A stretch of 64,000 nt of DNA from Bacteroidota bacterium (GTDB taxonomy: Bacteria; Bacteroidota; Bacteroidia; UBA8524), in the NCBI GenBank assembly GCA_008933805.1, contig WBUH01000007.1:153847-217846 (forward strand), read 5' to 3'. This document shows, one piece after another, positions 1-9,687 of the stretch (the first letter of the stretch is position 1; every line of letters starts with the position of its first letter). A model generated the notes under the pieces. That model was not told the origin of the DNA. It made no database searches and saw nothing but the letters and a program-made list of their open reading frames with translations. Both the position numbers and the translations under genes were made by a program.

Positions 1-972
1 ATCATCATCATCACCGTTGTAGCAGAAACCTAAGTCGCGAGAAGTATCACAACCTACATAGTCATCAGAATAGTTACCCAAATCGGCATCTACCCATTGG
101 CCAAAATAACAATCTCTAACAGCGTCGCGTGAGCGGTTGGTAATTTTGGTTTTGTAGAAAGTCATGTTGTTAATCTCGTCGTTGGTTTTAAAACCAAAGG
201 CGGTAGTAACCAATTCCAAACCGATAGGAATACCTGATGTTTCAGAGTGAATATTACCTTTATCGTTATAGATAAAAGTAAGCATCTGGTCAGGTTGATC
301 TTCAGGTTTGTTTTTATCAGCAGGGCGGGTTGGGTCTAGTACGGGATATTCAGTACCGCTGGCTACATCATAAAATGCATCACCGTTGGCATCGAAAAAT
401 GGAGCCAGAACCCTTGATTCTTTAAAGTTAATATCACCGCTACCGGGGTAGTTACGGATATCGTCAGTAGGTGTAGCACCACTGTCGATAAATGCCATAA
501 TATCGTTACGGTTGATTTTAAAGATTTTGTCGTAGAATTTACACCTTCCGGCTTCGGTAGAGGCAGAACCGCCTGTATCCAAAGGACCTGGGTAATAATC
601 ACTACCACTTTGACGGTAGGTCATAGCAGCAACCTTTAGGTTACCACCCGGATCAAGACCACCAATCCATATAGCACCCGCAAACAGCGAGTTTTTGCGA
701 ATGGTATTAGCATCGCTTACTTTAGGTATTTCGTATTTGGCCACACTATTCAAATCCCACCACATATCACCACCGTTCAAAATACGGGCGCGTACGTTGT
801 TGATATCTAAATCGGCCTGAAATGTAGCAGGCTCGCATGCTGCAGCTTTACGCTGCAGTTTCTGCCCTCCTACTGAAGTAGGAAGCCCGATAACTTCTTT
901 TGCCATTAGATTGCTGCCTGCAAATAGCATAACAGCCACACTAACTAATGCCTTTATATTAATAATTCTCAT
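1..972 (-). CDS. Secreted protein, N-terminal 324 residues (partial)
   Basis: An open frame runs from an ATG at 970-972 to the window edge without a stop, so the C-terminus is missing. The protein starts with a signal peptide (MRIINIKALVSVAVMLFAG, then a LMA-K cleavage region). The mature part is rich in Asp, Asn and Gly and ends here in a run of Asp. Proteins with this start are common in Bacteroidota as long extracellular proteins with a C-terminal T9SS sorting domain; that domain would lie outside the window, so the T9SS assignment is inference. The gene starts 19 bp after the stop of the TonB-dependent receptor and is probably its co-transcribed partner. I recognise no catalytic domain. 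Confidence 0.75.
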   Translation of the reverse strand, partial: MRIINIKALVSVAVMLFAGSNLMAKEVIGLPTSVGGQKLQRKAAACEPATFQADLDINNVRARILNGGDMWWDLNSVAKYEIPKVSDANTIRKNSLFAGAIWIGGLDPGGNLKVAAMTYRQSGSDYYPGPLDTGGSASTEAGRCKFYDKIFKINRNDIMAFIDSGATPTDDIRNYPGSGDINFKESRVLAPFFDANGDAFYDVASGTEYPVLDPTRPADKNKPEDQPDQMLTFIYNDKGNIHSETSGIPIGLELVTTAFGFKTNDEINNMTFYKTKITNRSRDAVRDCYFGQWVDADLGNYSDDYVGCDTSRDLGFCYNGDDDD

Positions 973-991
973 AACCGTAATTTTTTTTTAA

Positions 992-3900
992 TTAAAACTG
1001 CAACGATACGCTCAGCCTGATACGACGTGGCAAACCATAATAGCCGGGGTTAGCAAGGGCTGTGTTGTACAAATCAACAAATGATTGTGCATCAACTGCG
1101 TTCCTTATCGACTCACGACCAAGGTTTGAACTCAACCAACCATCATCAGTTGCTGAACCGGTGTATGGGTGTACAGCCCTAATGTTATCTATGTTTAGGA
1201 AGTTTTGTATCCAGAACATAAACTGCATTTGTCCCATTTTAGGCATACCTGATTTGTTACGACCCAACTTCACATTTACACGTTTGTAAATGTTAATGTC
1301 GTTTTGCAACTGCCATGGAAGGCGTGAACCAAAAGGAGTACCTTTAATTGGGCTACGAACTACTACGCCTGATTGTGTGTTTGGAGTAGCAATTTGGTTA
1401 GCTGTGTATGGTAGACCAGAGAAGGCGTTAAAGATTACGCTGATACCTGCATTTTCAAGTACTTTGGTTTTCTTTTTACCCCAAACCGGGCCGTTGTACC
1501 TATCGCCACCGGCAAATTCATAGTACAAGTTAACTTTGATGTTGTGCCTTACGTCGATGTTAAGTGGGAACAAAGTACGTAAGTTGGGCAAACCAACTGA
1601 AATAAGTGATGCTTGAGAACCTGTGCTTGAACCTGTACCATCAGCAAATTGCAAGGTATAGTTAGCGTCCATGTTAAGGTTACCCAAATCCCTCATTTCA
1701 TATTCAAGCCTGAAGCTCTTAATGGTTGAAAAGTCGATGTTACCAAATGAAGTATAGTCAATAGGATAAGCATAGTTATAACGGAACAACTGGATAAGGT
1801 TACGTTGTTCGCGGTATGAAGCAACTATACTCAACGCTGATTGATGCTTGCTGGTATTATCTGTTAACCTTTGTTTGAAACCAAGCTCATAGTCAGTAGT
1901 AGTTTGGGCTTTCAAGTTAGGGTTGTTAAGCGTTGTAGTGGGGTTAAAACGCAAGTAGTAGTAATCATCAACAGTAGTAAATACGTTTGATGGCCTTTGT
2001 GCAATAACGTCGTAGCTGGCAAAGAACCTAGATGCTTGGTTAATTGGGAAGTCAAACCAAATACGTGGCAACACGTTGATGGTTGGTTTGAAATCGGTGA
2101 ACGAAGCAGCAGTTACGTTTTCGTTATTAGGGTCAACCAAGTAAGGTTGGATTTTACCGGTACGAGAGTTGTTAGCAAGTACTGAAGGGTCAGCAATTTT
2201 GATACCTTCTTTGTTGTACCATTCCAAACCATCACGGTAACCCAAAATACGGGTTGGGTTTTCAATGTTATCTACATACACTGCATAATCGTTACCTACA
2301 GAAGATGGGTGAGTAACGGCAGTACCTCCTACTTCTTTCACTTCACCTGCTGAGCGAATTGGATACAATGAATATGGATCTTTAAGTACAGGTAGGTTGT
2401 TATCAAACCTTTCAACCCTCAAACCTAAACGGAAGATAAGGTCTTTAAAGGCGAATTTATCTTGAACAAACACTGCAGAGTAAATAGGCATATAAGCACC
2501 AATTTCACGCCTGCTTGGGTCTAAGAAATCAGCAATACCGCGATTTCCTTTTAGTTTGTTACCCATGTAATCGTAACCGAAATAGCTTACTAAACGGTTA
2601 CCGTTGTTCAACAACTCATCAGCGCTAAAATCGCTTAGTTTAAAGTCGTTAGGGTCAAATGCGTTAATATCAACGTAAGAGTTTTCAGTAATAGGGTTGC
2701 CGTAGTTATCCATTACACCACGCTCCATTAACCTCTTACGAAAGTTTTTATCAAAAGTTGATTGGTTCTCTGATTGTTTGTAGTTGTAACGAACTGTATC
2801 TCGGAAAATACCATTTTGGTCAACTGACAAAATTGGGTTATCAGTATCCAACACAACACCGTTGTTCATCAACTGCCACATCAAAGTCCACAAACCGTTT
2901 GATGATACGCTCCAAGAACGTGATACACGTTGCTCGTAGTAAACACCAAATTTAATGTCATGGCCTTTAATGCTCACTTCACCTGAAGCGTTCAAGCTGT
3001 ACTGCTCGTTTTGGCTTTTGCCATAACTAGAGGTTAGCGTACCTACGTTGTTCCACATCAAAGAGTAAATACCTATTGGGTTTTGTCCGTTAACCAAACC
3101 GGCGTTGCTACTACGCACATCAAATATTGAGTTGATAGCGTCTTGACCCAATAGGTCATAATAAGCAGAGGTGTAGTTAGCCCTGATAGGGTTACGGGTA
3201 TTGCTACGGTCAAAAGTGAACAAGGTATCAATAGGCCTGTTACCTGTTTGACGGTAGTAGTTTTTGATGTAATAGGTTTGACCGTTGTATTGAACCGTAT
3301 CGGGGTTTGAGTTTTCGTTACCTCCGCCTACAAATTCAAATGCGGGGCGGCTGTATGTTTTGAAACGGCCGATGTAGCCATAATCAAAGATGTTGTCTTT
3401 GTGAACTGCATCCTGGTTGATGTTCCAGTTTGATTGGTATTCTAAACGAATGGTGTAATAAGCACTTTCAACTAAACGCTTAGCGTTTTTGTCTTTGTTA
3501 TCTTCTGATGTGATAAGCCTTTGAGTGAAGCTCAAGTAGCTTAACAAACTGTGCTGGATACTTTGTGCGTTATTATTATAGTTGAACAGGTTGTTTTGGA
3601 AGTTGTAGCCTATTGTGTTTGAATAGTCATACTTAGCACCCAAAATCACTTGTATTTTATCGGTTGGTGAAAAGTTTAAGTTACCCAAGGCTGTAACCAC
3701 ATATTGTGGCACGTTAGGAGTAGCTTGTACTTTTTCCAAGTCTTTATTGGTGATAAACTCAGCCGAAGGCACAAAACCTTGACCGATTGGTGCCGAACGG
3801 ATAGGGCTGGCTTCCAATTCTTTTAGTTTATCTTCTTTCACACGCCAAACACCGATAGCTGATGGCGAACGGTCGGCAGTATAGTTAAAGTTACCTGCAA

Positions 3901-4720
3901 ACAAATATCCCAACACTGTACGAGCAGTTGAACGACCTTTATTTTTAGTATAAATAGGACCGGTCATTGCCATCTCAAACAGGTTGAAGTGGTATTTATC
4001 AAAAAGACTTGAAGTGATACCTTCAAACGATGCGTTAAAGGTTGATGATGGCGGGGGTGTGGTTACGCTGATAGCACCCCCAACAAAGTCGCCATATTCG
4101 GCAGATACACCACCGGTAATAACGTTTTGCTGGCCTATACCGCGCTGAGGAAGGTTGATGTTACCAATTACCCTTACACCATCAATATAATAAGCAGTAC
4201 CTGATGAACGAGCACCACGGAAACTTGGTGTACCACCATCAATAGATATGGTACCTGCAACCGTGTTACTAAGGCTGTTTACACCACGAGTGGGTATTTT
4301 GCCTACGTTATCAATGGTACGACCCAATTCATCCCCTTTTACAATGGGAGGGCGGGCTTTCTCAGTGATAACAACTTCACCTACGGAAATTACCGATTCG
4401 CCAATCTGCACATCCTGGAATGTGATCTGATCGGGACGAATGGCAAGACCTTCGATTTTCTTGCTTTGGTAACCGGTGTACTTAATAACGATGTCATAAG
4501 TTCCGGGTTTAAGACCTTTAATACGGTACACACCATCAATGTCGGTGGCGGCACCCGTAATTTTCTGGCCTCCCAAATACGCTTCTACAGTGGCACCTAT
4601 CAGCGGCTCTTTGGTATCCTCGTCAAAAACGGTACCCCTGATTTCTCCCAACTGTGATTGGGCCATTGCTGTAACCGAAGCAATTACACCCAATAAAAAC
4701 AGGTAGATTTTTCTTCTCAT
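992..4720 (-). CDS. TonB-dependent receptor with carboxypeptidase-regulatory N-domain
   Basis: An outer-membrane active transporter of 1242 residues. A signal peptide (about 1-20, ending AMAQ) is followed by a CarboxypepD_reg-like Ig fold (about 23-112), a linker containing EVVITEKARPP, a plug domain (about 130-235, with FRGARSSGTAYYIDGVRV and SAEYGDFVGGAISV) and a long beta-barrel ending in a terminal Phe (RLSVSLQF). This is the SusC-like/Omp121 layout, but no SusD partner gene is adjacent, so the substrate cannot be named. The downstream neighbour (19 bp gap) encodes a secreted protein. It is a close paralog of the next receptor at 4985-8659: the two share many barrel segments and the same length class. 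Confidence 0.93.
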   Translation of the reverse strand: MRRKIYLFLLGVIASVTAMAQSQLGEIRGTVFDEDTKEPLIGATVEAYLGGQKITGAATDIDGVYRIKGLKPGTYDIVIKYTGYQSKKIEGLAIRPDQITFQDVQIGESVISVGEVVITEKARPPIVKGDELGRTIDNVGKIPTRGVNSLSNTVAGTISIDGGTPSFRGARSSGTAYYIDGVRVIGNINLPQRGIGQQNVITGGVSAEYGDFVGGAISVTTPPPSSTFNASFEGITSSLFDKYHFNLFEMAMTGPIYTKNKGRSTARTVLGYLFAGNFNYTADRSPSAIGVWRVKEDKLKELEASPIRSAPIGQGFVPSAEFITNKDLEKVQATPNVPQYVVTALGNLNFSPTDKIQVILGAKYDYSNTIGYNFQNNLFNYNNNAQSIQHSLLSYLSFTQRLITSEDNKDKNAKRLVESAYYTIRLEYQSNWNINQDAVHKDNIFDYGYIGRFKTYSRPAFEFVGGGNENSNPDTVQYNGQTYYIKNYYRQTGNRPIDTLFTFDRSNTRNPIRANYTSAYYDLLGQDAINSIFDVRSSNAGLVNGQNPIGIYSLMWNNVGTLTSSYGKSQNEQYSLNASGEVSIKGHDIKFGVYYEQRVSRSWSVSSNGLWTLMWQLMNNGVVLDTDNPILSVDQNGIFRDTVRYNYKQSENQSTFDKNFRKRLMERGVMDNYGNPITENSYVDINAFDPNDFKLSDFSADELLNNGNRLVSYFGYDYMGNKLKGNRGIADFLDPSRREIGAYMPIYSAVFVQDKFAFKDLIFRLGLRVERFDNNLPVLKDPYSLYPIRSAGEVKEVGGTAVTHPSSVGNDYAVYVDNIENPTRILGYRDGLEWYNKEGIKIADPSVLANNSRTGKIQPYLVDPNNENVTAASFTDFKPTINVLPRIWFDFPINQASRFFASYDVIAQRPSNVFTTVDDYYYLRFNPTTTLNNPNLKAQTTTDYELGFKQRLTDNTSKHQSALSIVASYREQRNLIQLFRYNYAYPIDYTSFGNIDFSTIKSFRLEYEMRDLGNLNMDANYTLQFADGTGSSTGSQASLISVGLPNLRTLFPLNIDVRHNIKVNLYYEFAGGDRYNGPVWGKKKTKVLENAGISVIFNAFSGLPYTANQIATPNTQSGVVVRSPIKGTPFGSRLPWQLQNDINIYKRVNVKLGRNKSGMPKMGQMQFMFWIQNFLNIDNIRAVHPYTGSATDDGWLSSNLGRESIRNAVDAQSFVDLYNTALANPGYYGLPRRIRLSVSLQF

Positions 4721-4757
4721 ATCAACTTAGTTTGGTATTAGTTCCAATTCTCGAGTT

Positions 4758-4777
4758 TGCCCCTAAAATTGGGGGCA
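4758..4777 (-). other. Leader hairpin of the TonB receptor gene
   Basis: The arms TGCCCC and GGGGCA are separated by an 8-nt loop, 38 bp upstream of the receptor start. It would form in the 5' leader of the minus-strand mRNA. No U-tract follows, so it is not a terminator. A regulatory role is possible but not shown. Confidence 0.35.
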
Positions 4778-4916
4778 CAATTTAAAATTAATTTTACACT
4801 TCCCGCAAAAAAACACTAAACATTTGGCTCTACAAAATCATATCTATTTTATAAACCACTATTTATATCCGATTAATGTTGTTTATAGGTACTGGATACC
4901 AGAACGACTTTTTTTA

Positions 4917-4946
4917 TCAGGGGGTTGTAACGCCCCCTGATTTTTT
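4917..4946 (+). terminator. Intrinsic-terminator-like hairpin, plus orientation
   Basis: An 8-bp perfect stem (TCAGGGGG / CCCCCTGA, loop 4925-4932) is followed by six T on the plus strand. Both flanking genes are on the minus strand. Read in their direction, the hairpin is followed by A rather than U, so as a classical terminator it would act on plus-strand, antisense transcripts entering from the left. It may still stabilise the 3' end of the receptor mRNA that stops at 4985. Confidence 0.55.
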
Positions 4947-4984
4947 AAGAAAAATTTCAAAAACCCTTTAAAAACAGTAGGTTA

Positions 4985-7900
4985 TCAAAAGGTTAACGAT
5001 ACCCCTAACCTTATCCTGCGGGGCATAGTATAGTAACCGGGGTTTTGTAGCGCGGTGTTGTACAAATCAACAAATGATTGTGCATTCACTGCGCTTTCTA
5101 CTGCCTTACGGCCTTGTTCTGAGCTTAGCCACCCGTCGGTTTCTGCTGAGCCGGTGTAAGGATGTATGGCACGTATGTTTTTTAGGTTGATAAAATTATT
5201 TACTGACAGCGTAAATCTAAACTCTCCCATTTTTTTGCTGCCGTCTTTTGAGCGACCCAAAACTGTAGGAATGGTTTTAAAGATACTTAAGTCGTTTTGT
5301 AGTTGCCAAGGCAAACGGGCGCCAAAGGGTGTACCTTTAATAGGTGAACGATTGGCGGCACCGCTTTGTGCGTTGGCCGTAGGTTGTTGGTTAACGGTGT
5401 AGGGTAACCCTGAGAACGCATTCAGGTTCATCACTACGCCCATGTTTTCAAATACCTTAACTCCCTTAATTTTAAGTCCTGTGTACTTATCTCCACTACG
5501 GGTGTAGTAGCTGACGTTGAACTTGATGTTGTTACGAACGTCAAAACTAAGAGGGAAAAGTGTGCGTAGGTTTGGTTGCCCCACTGCAACCAATGCCTGC
5601 TGAGAGCCTGCTGATGACCCTGTGCCATCGGCAAACTGTAACGTGTAGGATGCGTCCATTTCAATCCGCTCGTTTTTGCGCATAATGTATTGAGCGGAGA
5701 AACTTTTGATAGTTGAAAAATCGATGTTAGCAAAAGAGGTATAGCTTACCGGGTAAGCGTAGTTGTATTTATATAATTGTATAAGGTTGCGTTGCTCGCG
5801 ATAGGCAGCGGTTAGTGCCAATGCCGAGTTTACTGACAACTTAACCCTAAAACCTAACTCGTAGTTGGTACTGCGTTGAGGTTTCAAATCGGGGTTACCT
5901 ATTATATCGGTTGAGTTAAAGGGTAAGAAATAGTATTGTGCTATGGTAGCAAAGTTGTTGGTAGGTCGTTGTGCCAACACATCATAGCTGGCAAAAAAAC
6001 GAGCTACATCCGTAACTGCAAACTCACAATACAAGCGGGGCAATAATTGCACCTGTGGCTTGTAATCGGTAAAGGCGTTAGCCTCTACCCTATTTTGTGT
6101 AGCATTGCTAAGGTAAGGCTGTATCGTGCTTCCTTTTGATTGCTCGGCAATAGTTGCAGGGTCATTTATTTGCAACCCTTGCGCATTGTACCAAGTATTA
6201 CCGCTGCGGTAGCCTGTAATGCGTGTGGGATTGCGGGCATCATCAACATATACTGTATAATCATTGCCAATTGATTCAGGGTGCTTCACATCTGTACCGC
6301 CAATAGTTTTCACCTCGGCTGCTGTTTTAGCATCAAACAACAAAAATGGGTCTTTAAGCACCGGCATATTGTTGTCAAACCTTTCGGCACGCAAGCCAAC
6401 ACGCATGGTAAAACCTTTAAACTGTATCCTGTCTTGCACAAATGCAGCAGCATAAGTAGGCATATAAGCACCCACGGGGCGATTTAAAATATCATTAGTA
6501 AAAGCATTGATACTTCGTGAGCCATTGGTTTTGTTACCCAAGTAATCATACCCGTAATAACTTACATACCCGTTACCGTTGTTTAGCAACTCATCAGCAC
6601 TAAACATCGAAAGTTTAAAATCGGCAGGATTGTATGAGTTGATATCGATAAACGAGTTTTCAGTAATGGGTTTGCCATAATTATCTACGGCACCTTGTGC
6701 TATCAGTGCTGCTCTGATGCGCTTATCAAAGGTTGACTGTGATGCTGATTGACGATAGCCGTATTTAACGGTGTCTCTAAACACCCCGTTTTGGTCTAAC
6801 ACCAGTTGGGGATTTTCAGTATCTAACACCAAGCCGTTGTTGGCCAATTGACCCATCAATGTCCAAAGGCCGTTGGCATCAGCACTCCAAGCACGTTGAA
6901 AACGTTGCTCGTAATACATACCGAAACGTAACTCGTGGTTTTTGGTGCTTATTTGCCCTGTGGCATTAATACCTACTTGCTCACTTTGGCTTTTACCGTA
7001 ACCGGTTACTCCCAACCCCACGTTGTTCCACATGTTTGAATATATACCTATCGGGTTTTGACCGTTTACCAACCCTGCTCCGCTACTACGTATAGAGGTT
7101 AGTGAGTTTATATTCTCTTGCCCAAGTAAATCATAATACAAGCTGGTGTAGTTGGCACGCAATGGGTTGTGTGTTTCGTTGCGGTCAAATGTTACCAATG
7201 TATCAATGGGGCGGTTCCCTGTTTGACGGTAGTAATTCTTAACGTAGTACTTCTGTCCGTTTACCTCAAATGTGTCCGGCTTCTGGTTTTCTGTATGCGA
7301 TACCAGTTCATACGCAGGGGTGCTGTATGTTTTAAAACGGCCTATGTGTCCATAATCAAACAGATTAGTACCGTGCTCAGGGTCTTGTGTTGTTGACCAC
7401 GCTCCCTGATAATCTAAGCGAACATTGTAAAAGGCATTGGTTATCCAACCATTTTCTTTTGTTTTTAGTATGTGGTTAAAGTTTACATAGGTAAGCAGGT
7501 TGTGGTTAATGGTTTGTGAGTTGTTGCCGGGGTTAAACAGGTTGTTAGCAAAATTGTAGTTGATAAAATTGCCGTAATCGTACTTGGCACCAAATAGTAC
7601 CTGAATGTTCTCATTGGGTACATAATTCAACTCGCCCAACAGTGAGGTGGTTTGCGAAGGAGTGTTAGGATTGGCACTTATTTTTTCCAAATCTTTTTGG
7701 GTGATAAACTCTGCCGATGGTACAAAGCCGTTTCCTTTAGGTGATGAGCGTAAAGGGGTTTCTTCCAATTCTTTCAGTTTGTCTTCTTTCAAACGCCAAA
7801 CACCTACCGCCGATGGTGACCTATCGGCTTGGTATTGGTAATTGCCCGATAGTAAATACCCCAACTTAACTTTAGCACTGTCGCGACCTTTGTTTTCTAC

Positions 7901-8659
7901 AATCAAAGGCCCCATAAAAAAGGCTTCTGCATAATTGTTATGGTATTTATCAAACAAGCTGGAACTAATGGCTTCTACTGAGCTTCTTCTTAATAACCCC
8001 GGACGAGGGGTATTAACGCTGATAGCACCGCCCAAAAAATCTCCGTACTCTGCTGAAAAGCCACCCAACATTACGGATGCGTTTCCAATGGCTGCAGTTG
8101 GGAATCCTGAAAGGTTTGAACCGTTTATCCAAACACCGTTCCATAGAATACGGCTTGAATTAAAACGAGCTCCGTTCATAGACATTGCCCCGCCATCTTG
8201 AGCAAATACACCGGGAGCTGTATTTGCTATGCTTGATAAACTAGACCTTATAGGAGATGCTATTAATCCATCCCGTCCGCAACCTATACATTTATCATTA
8301 TCTACAATTTTTTTAACATGAGTTACGACTGTTTCTGTAACTTCTACTAACCCTACTGATATTGTAACTTCTGTTACATTATCAGCATCTACTGCCACAC
8401 CTGCCAAAGTTTTATCTTGTGCCGCATAGTTTACGCGCACGTTGTATTTGCCTGCATTCAGGGGTTTAAAAGTTGCGATACCTTTTTCGTTGGTGCTTTG
8501 GGTCTTAATAACCGCTCCTTCTTGGTACAGGGTTACATAAGCAAACTCCACTAATTCCTCTCCATCGGTTACAGTAACCCTTAACTCCCCGGTGGTAGTT
8601 TGTGCCTGTAGTGCTACAGGAAGGGCAAAGCAAAGCCATAGGTAAATTATCCTTCTCAT
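4985..8659 (-). CDS. TonB-dependent receptor, paralog with CxxC linker
   Basis: An outer-membrane receptor of 1224 residues with the same architecture as its neighbour: signal peptide (1-19, ALPVALQAQ), CarboxypepD_reg-like domain (about 22-105), plug (SMNGARFNSSRILWNGVWI, then SAEYGDFLGGAISV) and a barrel ending RLGVSLTF. Large stretches of the barrel match the downstream paralog nearly residue for residue, which points to tandem duplication. It differs in the linker before the plug, where KCIGCGRDG provides a CxxC pair that the paralog lacks. Substrate unknown. It begins 86 bp downstream of the hydroxyacid dehydrogenase gene. Confidence 0.92.
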   Translation of the reverse strand: MRRIIYLWLCFALPVALQAQTTTGELRVTVTDGEELVEFAYVTLYQEGAVIKTQSTNEKGIATFKPLNAGKYNVRVNYAAQDKTLAGVAVDADNVTEVTISVGLVEVTETVVTHVKKIVDNDKCIGCGRDGLIASPIRSSLSSIANTAPGVFAQDGGAMSMNGARFNSSRILWNGVWINGSNLSGFPTAAIGNASVMLGGFSAEYGDFLGGAISVNTPRPGLLRRSSVEAISSSLFDKYHNNYAEAFFMGPLIVENKGRDSAKVKLGYLLSGNYQYQADRSPSAVGVWRLKEDKLKELEETPLRSSPKGNGFVPSAEFITQKDLEKISANPNTPSQTTSLLGELNYVPNENIQVLFGAKYDYGNFINYNFANNLFNPGNNSQTINHNLLTYVNFNHILKTKENGWITNAFYNVRLDYQGAWSTTQDPEHGTNLFDYGHIGRFKTYSTPAYELVSHTENQKPDTFEVNGQKYYVKNYYRQTGNRPIDTLVTFDRNETHNPLRANYTSLYYDLLGQENINSLTSIRSSGAGLVNGQNPIGIYSNMWNNVGLGVTGYGKSQSEQVGINATGQISTKNHELRFGMYYEQRFQRAWSADANGLWTLMGQLANNGLVLDTENPQLVLDQNGVFRDTVKYGYRQSASQSTFDKRIRAALIAQGAVDNYGKPITENSFIDINSYNPADFKLSMFSADELLNNGNGYVSYYGYDYLGNKTNGSRSINAFTNDILNRPVGAYMPTYAAAFVQDRIQFKGFTMRVGLRAERFDNNMPVLKDPFLLFDAKTAAEVKTIGGTDVKHPESIGNDYTVYVDDARNPTRITGYRSGNTWYNAQGLQINDPATIAEQSKGSTIQPYLSNATQNRVEANAFTDYKPQVQLLPRLYCEFAVTDVARFFASYDVLAQRPTNNFATIAQYYFLPFNSTDIIGNPDLKPQRSTNYELGFRVKLSVNSALALTAAYREQRNLIQLYKYNYAYPVSYTSFANIDFSTIKSFSAQYIMRKNERIEMDASYTLQFADGTGSSAGSQQALVAVGQPNLRTLFPLSFDVRNNIKFNVSYYTRSGDKYTGLKIKGVKVFENMGVVMNLNAFSGLPYTVNQQPTANAQSGAANRSPIKGTPFGARLPWQLQNDLSIFKTIPTVLGRSKDGSKKMGEFRFTLSVNNFINLKNIRAIHPYTGSAETDGWLSSEQGRKAVESAVNAQSFVDLYNTALQNPGYYTMPRRIRLGVSLTF

Positions 8660-8745
8660 AGGTTGTTTTTTAAAAGTGAATAAAATTTTACCTGCACCTA
8701 CTGGTGCAAAGGGTTTGCCGGCCGGCGATTATTTTTGATTTCGGT

Positions 8746-9684
8746 TTAGCCCAGTTGCTTTATTTTTTCAACTAAGCTTACGGAAATCTTGTAATAGGAC
8801 TCATGCGTCCAGCCACCTGTGTGACTTGTTATTAAAACGTTAGGGTAGGCCAGCAGGTTGGAAAGTTGCTGACGTTCGTCGAAAGAATATTCGGGCAGGT
8901 TTTCGTTTTCCAATACATCCAGCGCACAACCGCGCAGTTTGCCGCTTTGCAGGGCTGATAGTACAGCGGGGGTATGCATTATTTTTCCCCTTGATAGGTT
9001 AAGTAAGTAAAAACTCTTTTTAAAGCTATTTATATAATCGGAAGTAATAAGGTGATGTGTTTCACTGGTAAGTGGTAAATGTACGCTTAAAACGTCCGCA
9101 CGGGCATAAAGCGCCTCCATGCTGCACTCTTCTACCAACTCGTTGCCGTAATCGGTTTTGTATTTATCGTAGGCGATTATTTTGCAACCAAACCCTGAAA
9201 GCTTTTTTGCGAAGGCACTTCCCGTATGACCATATCCGACAATTCCCACTGTCATATAGGATAGCTCAAACCCGCGGTTGCCCTCGCGTTCCCACTCAAA
9301 GTTATTTACTTCTAAATATGATTTGTGAATGTTTGCCAATAAGCTCAACAACATACCTACGGCCTGTTCGCCTACGGCATCACAGTTGGCTTCGGGAGTG
9401 TTAAAACAAGTGATGCCCGCTTGTTCACAGTATTCTAAATCAATAATTTCAAGACCGGACCCTGCCCTACCGATAAATTTAAGTTTGTGCGCTTCTTGCA
9501 GAACCTCACGGTCGATTTTTGTTTTTGAGCGTACCACCAGCCCTTCGTAATTACCTATGCAGTTGATAATTTCAGCCCGTGATATATAAGGGAGATAATC
9601 AATCGCGTATCCCAACGCAGGCAAATGCTCGTTGAGGTAAGGATGTACATCGTCAATTATTAATACCGTGCCTTTAGGTTGCAT
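8746..9684 (-). CDS. D-2-hydroxyacid dehydrogenase (SerA-like)
   Basis: A 312-residue NAD-dependent D-isomer-specific 2-hydroxyacid dehydrogenase, the family of 3-phosphoglycerate dehydrogenase. The Rossmann motif is GIVGYGHTGSAFAKKL (GxGxxG). The three catalytic positions are visible: Arg in LSRGKI, Glu in DVLENE and His in SHTGGWTHES. It lacks the C-terminal ACT domain of long SerA enzymes, so it is a short form and the substrate is uncertain. The start is 3 bp after the murI stop codon, so the two genes are probably co-transcribed. Confidence 0.88.
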   Translation of the reverse strand: MQPKGTVLIIDDVHPYLNEHLPALGYAIDYLPYISRAEIINCIGNYEGLVVRSKTKIDREVLQEAHKLKFIGRAGSGLEIIDLEYCEQAGITCFNTPEANCDAVGEQAVGMLLSLLANIHKSYLEVNNFEWEREGNRGFELSYMTVGIVGYGHTGSAFAKKLSGFGCKIIAYDKYKTDYGNELVEECSMEALYARADVLSVHLPLTSETHHLITSDYINSFKKSFYLLNLSRGKIMHTPAVLSALQSGKLRGCALDVLENENLPEYSFDERQQLSNLLAYPNVLITSHTGGWTHESYYKISVSLVEKIKQLG

Positions 9685-9687
9685 GGG

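Noticed and set aside
1062..1523. Two plus-strand frames opposite the TonB receptor
   Set aside because: They are shadows of the receptor barrel with no family features.
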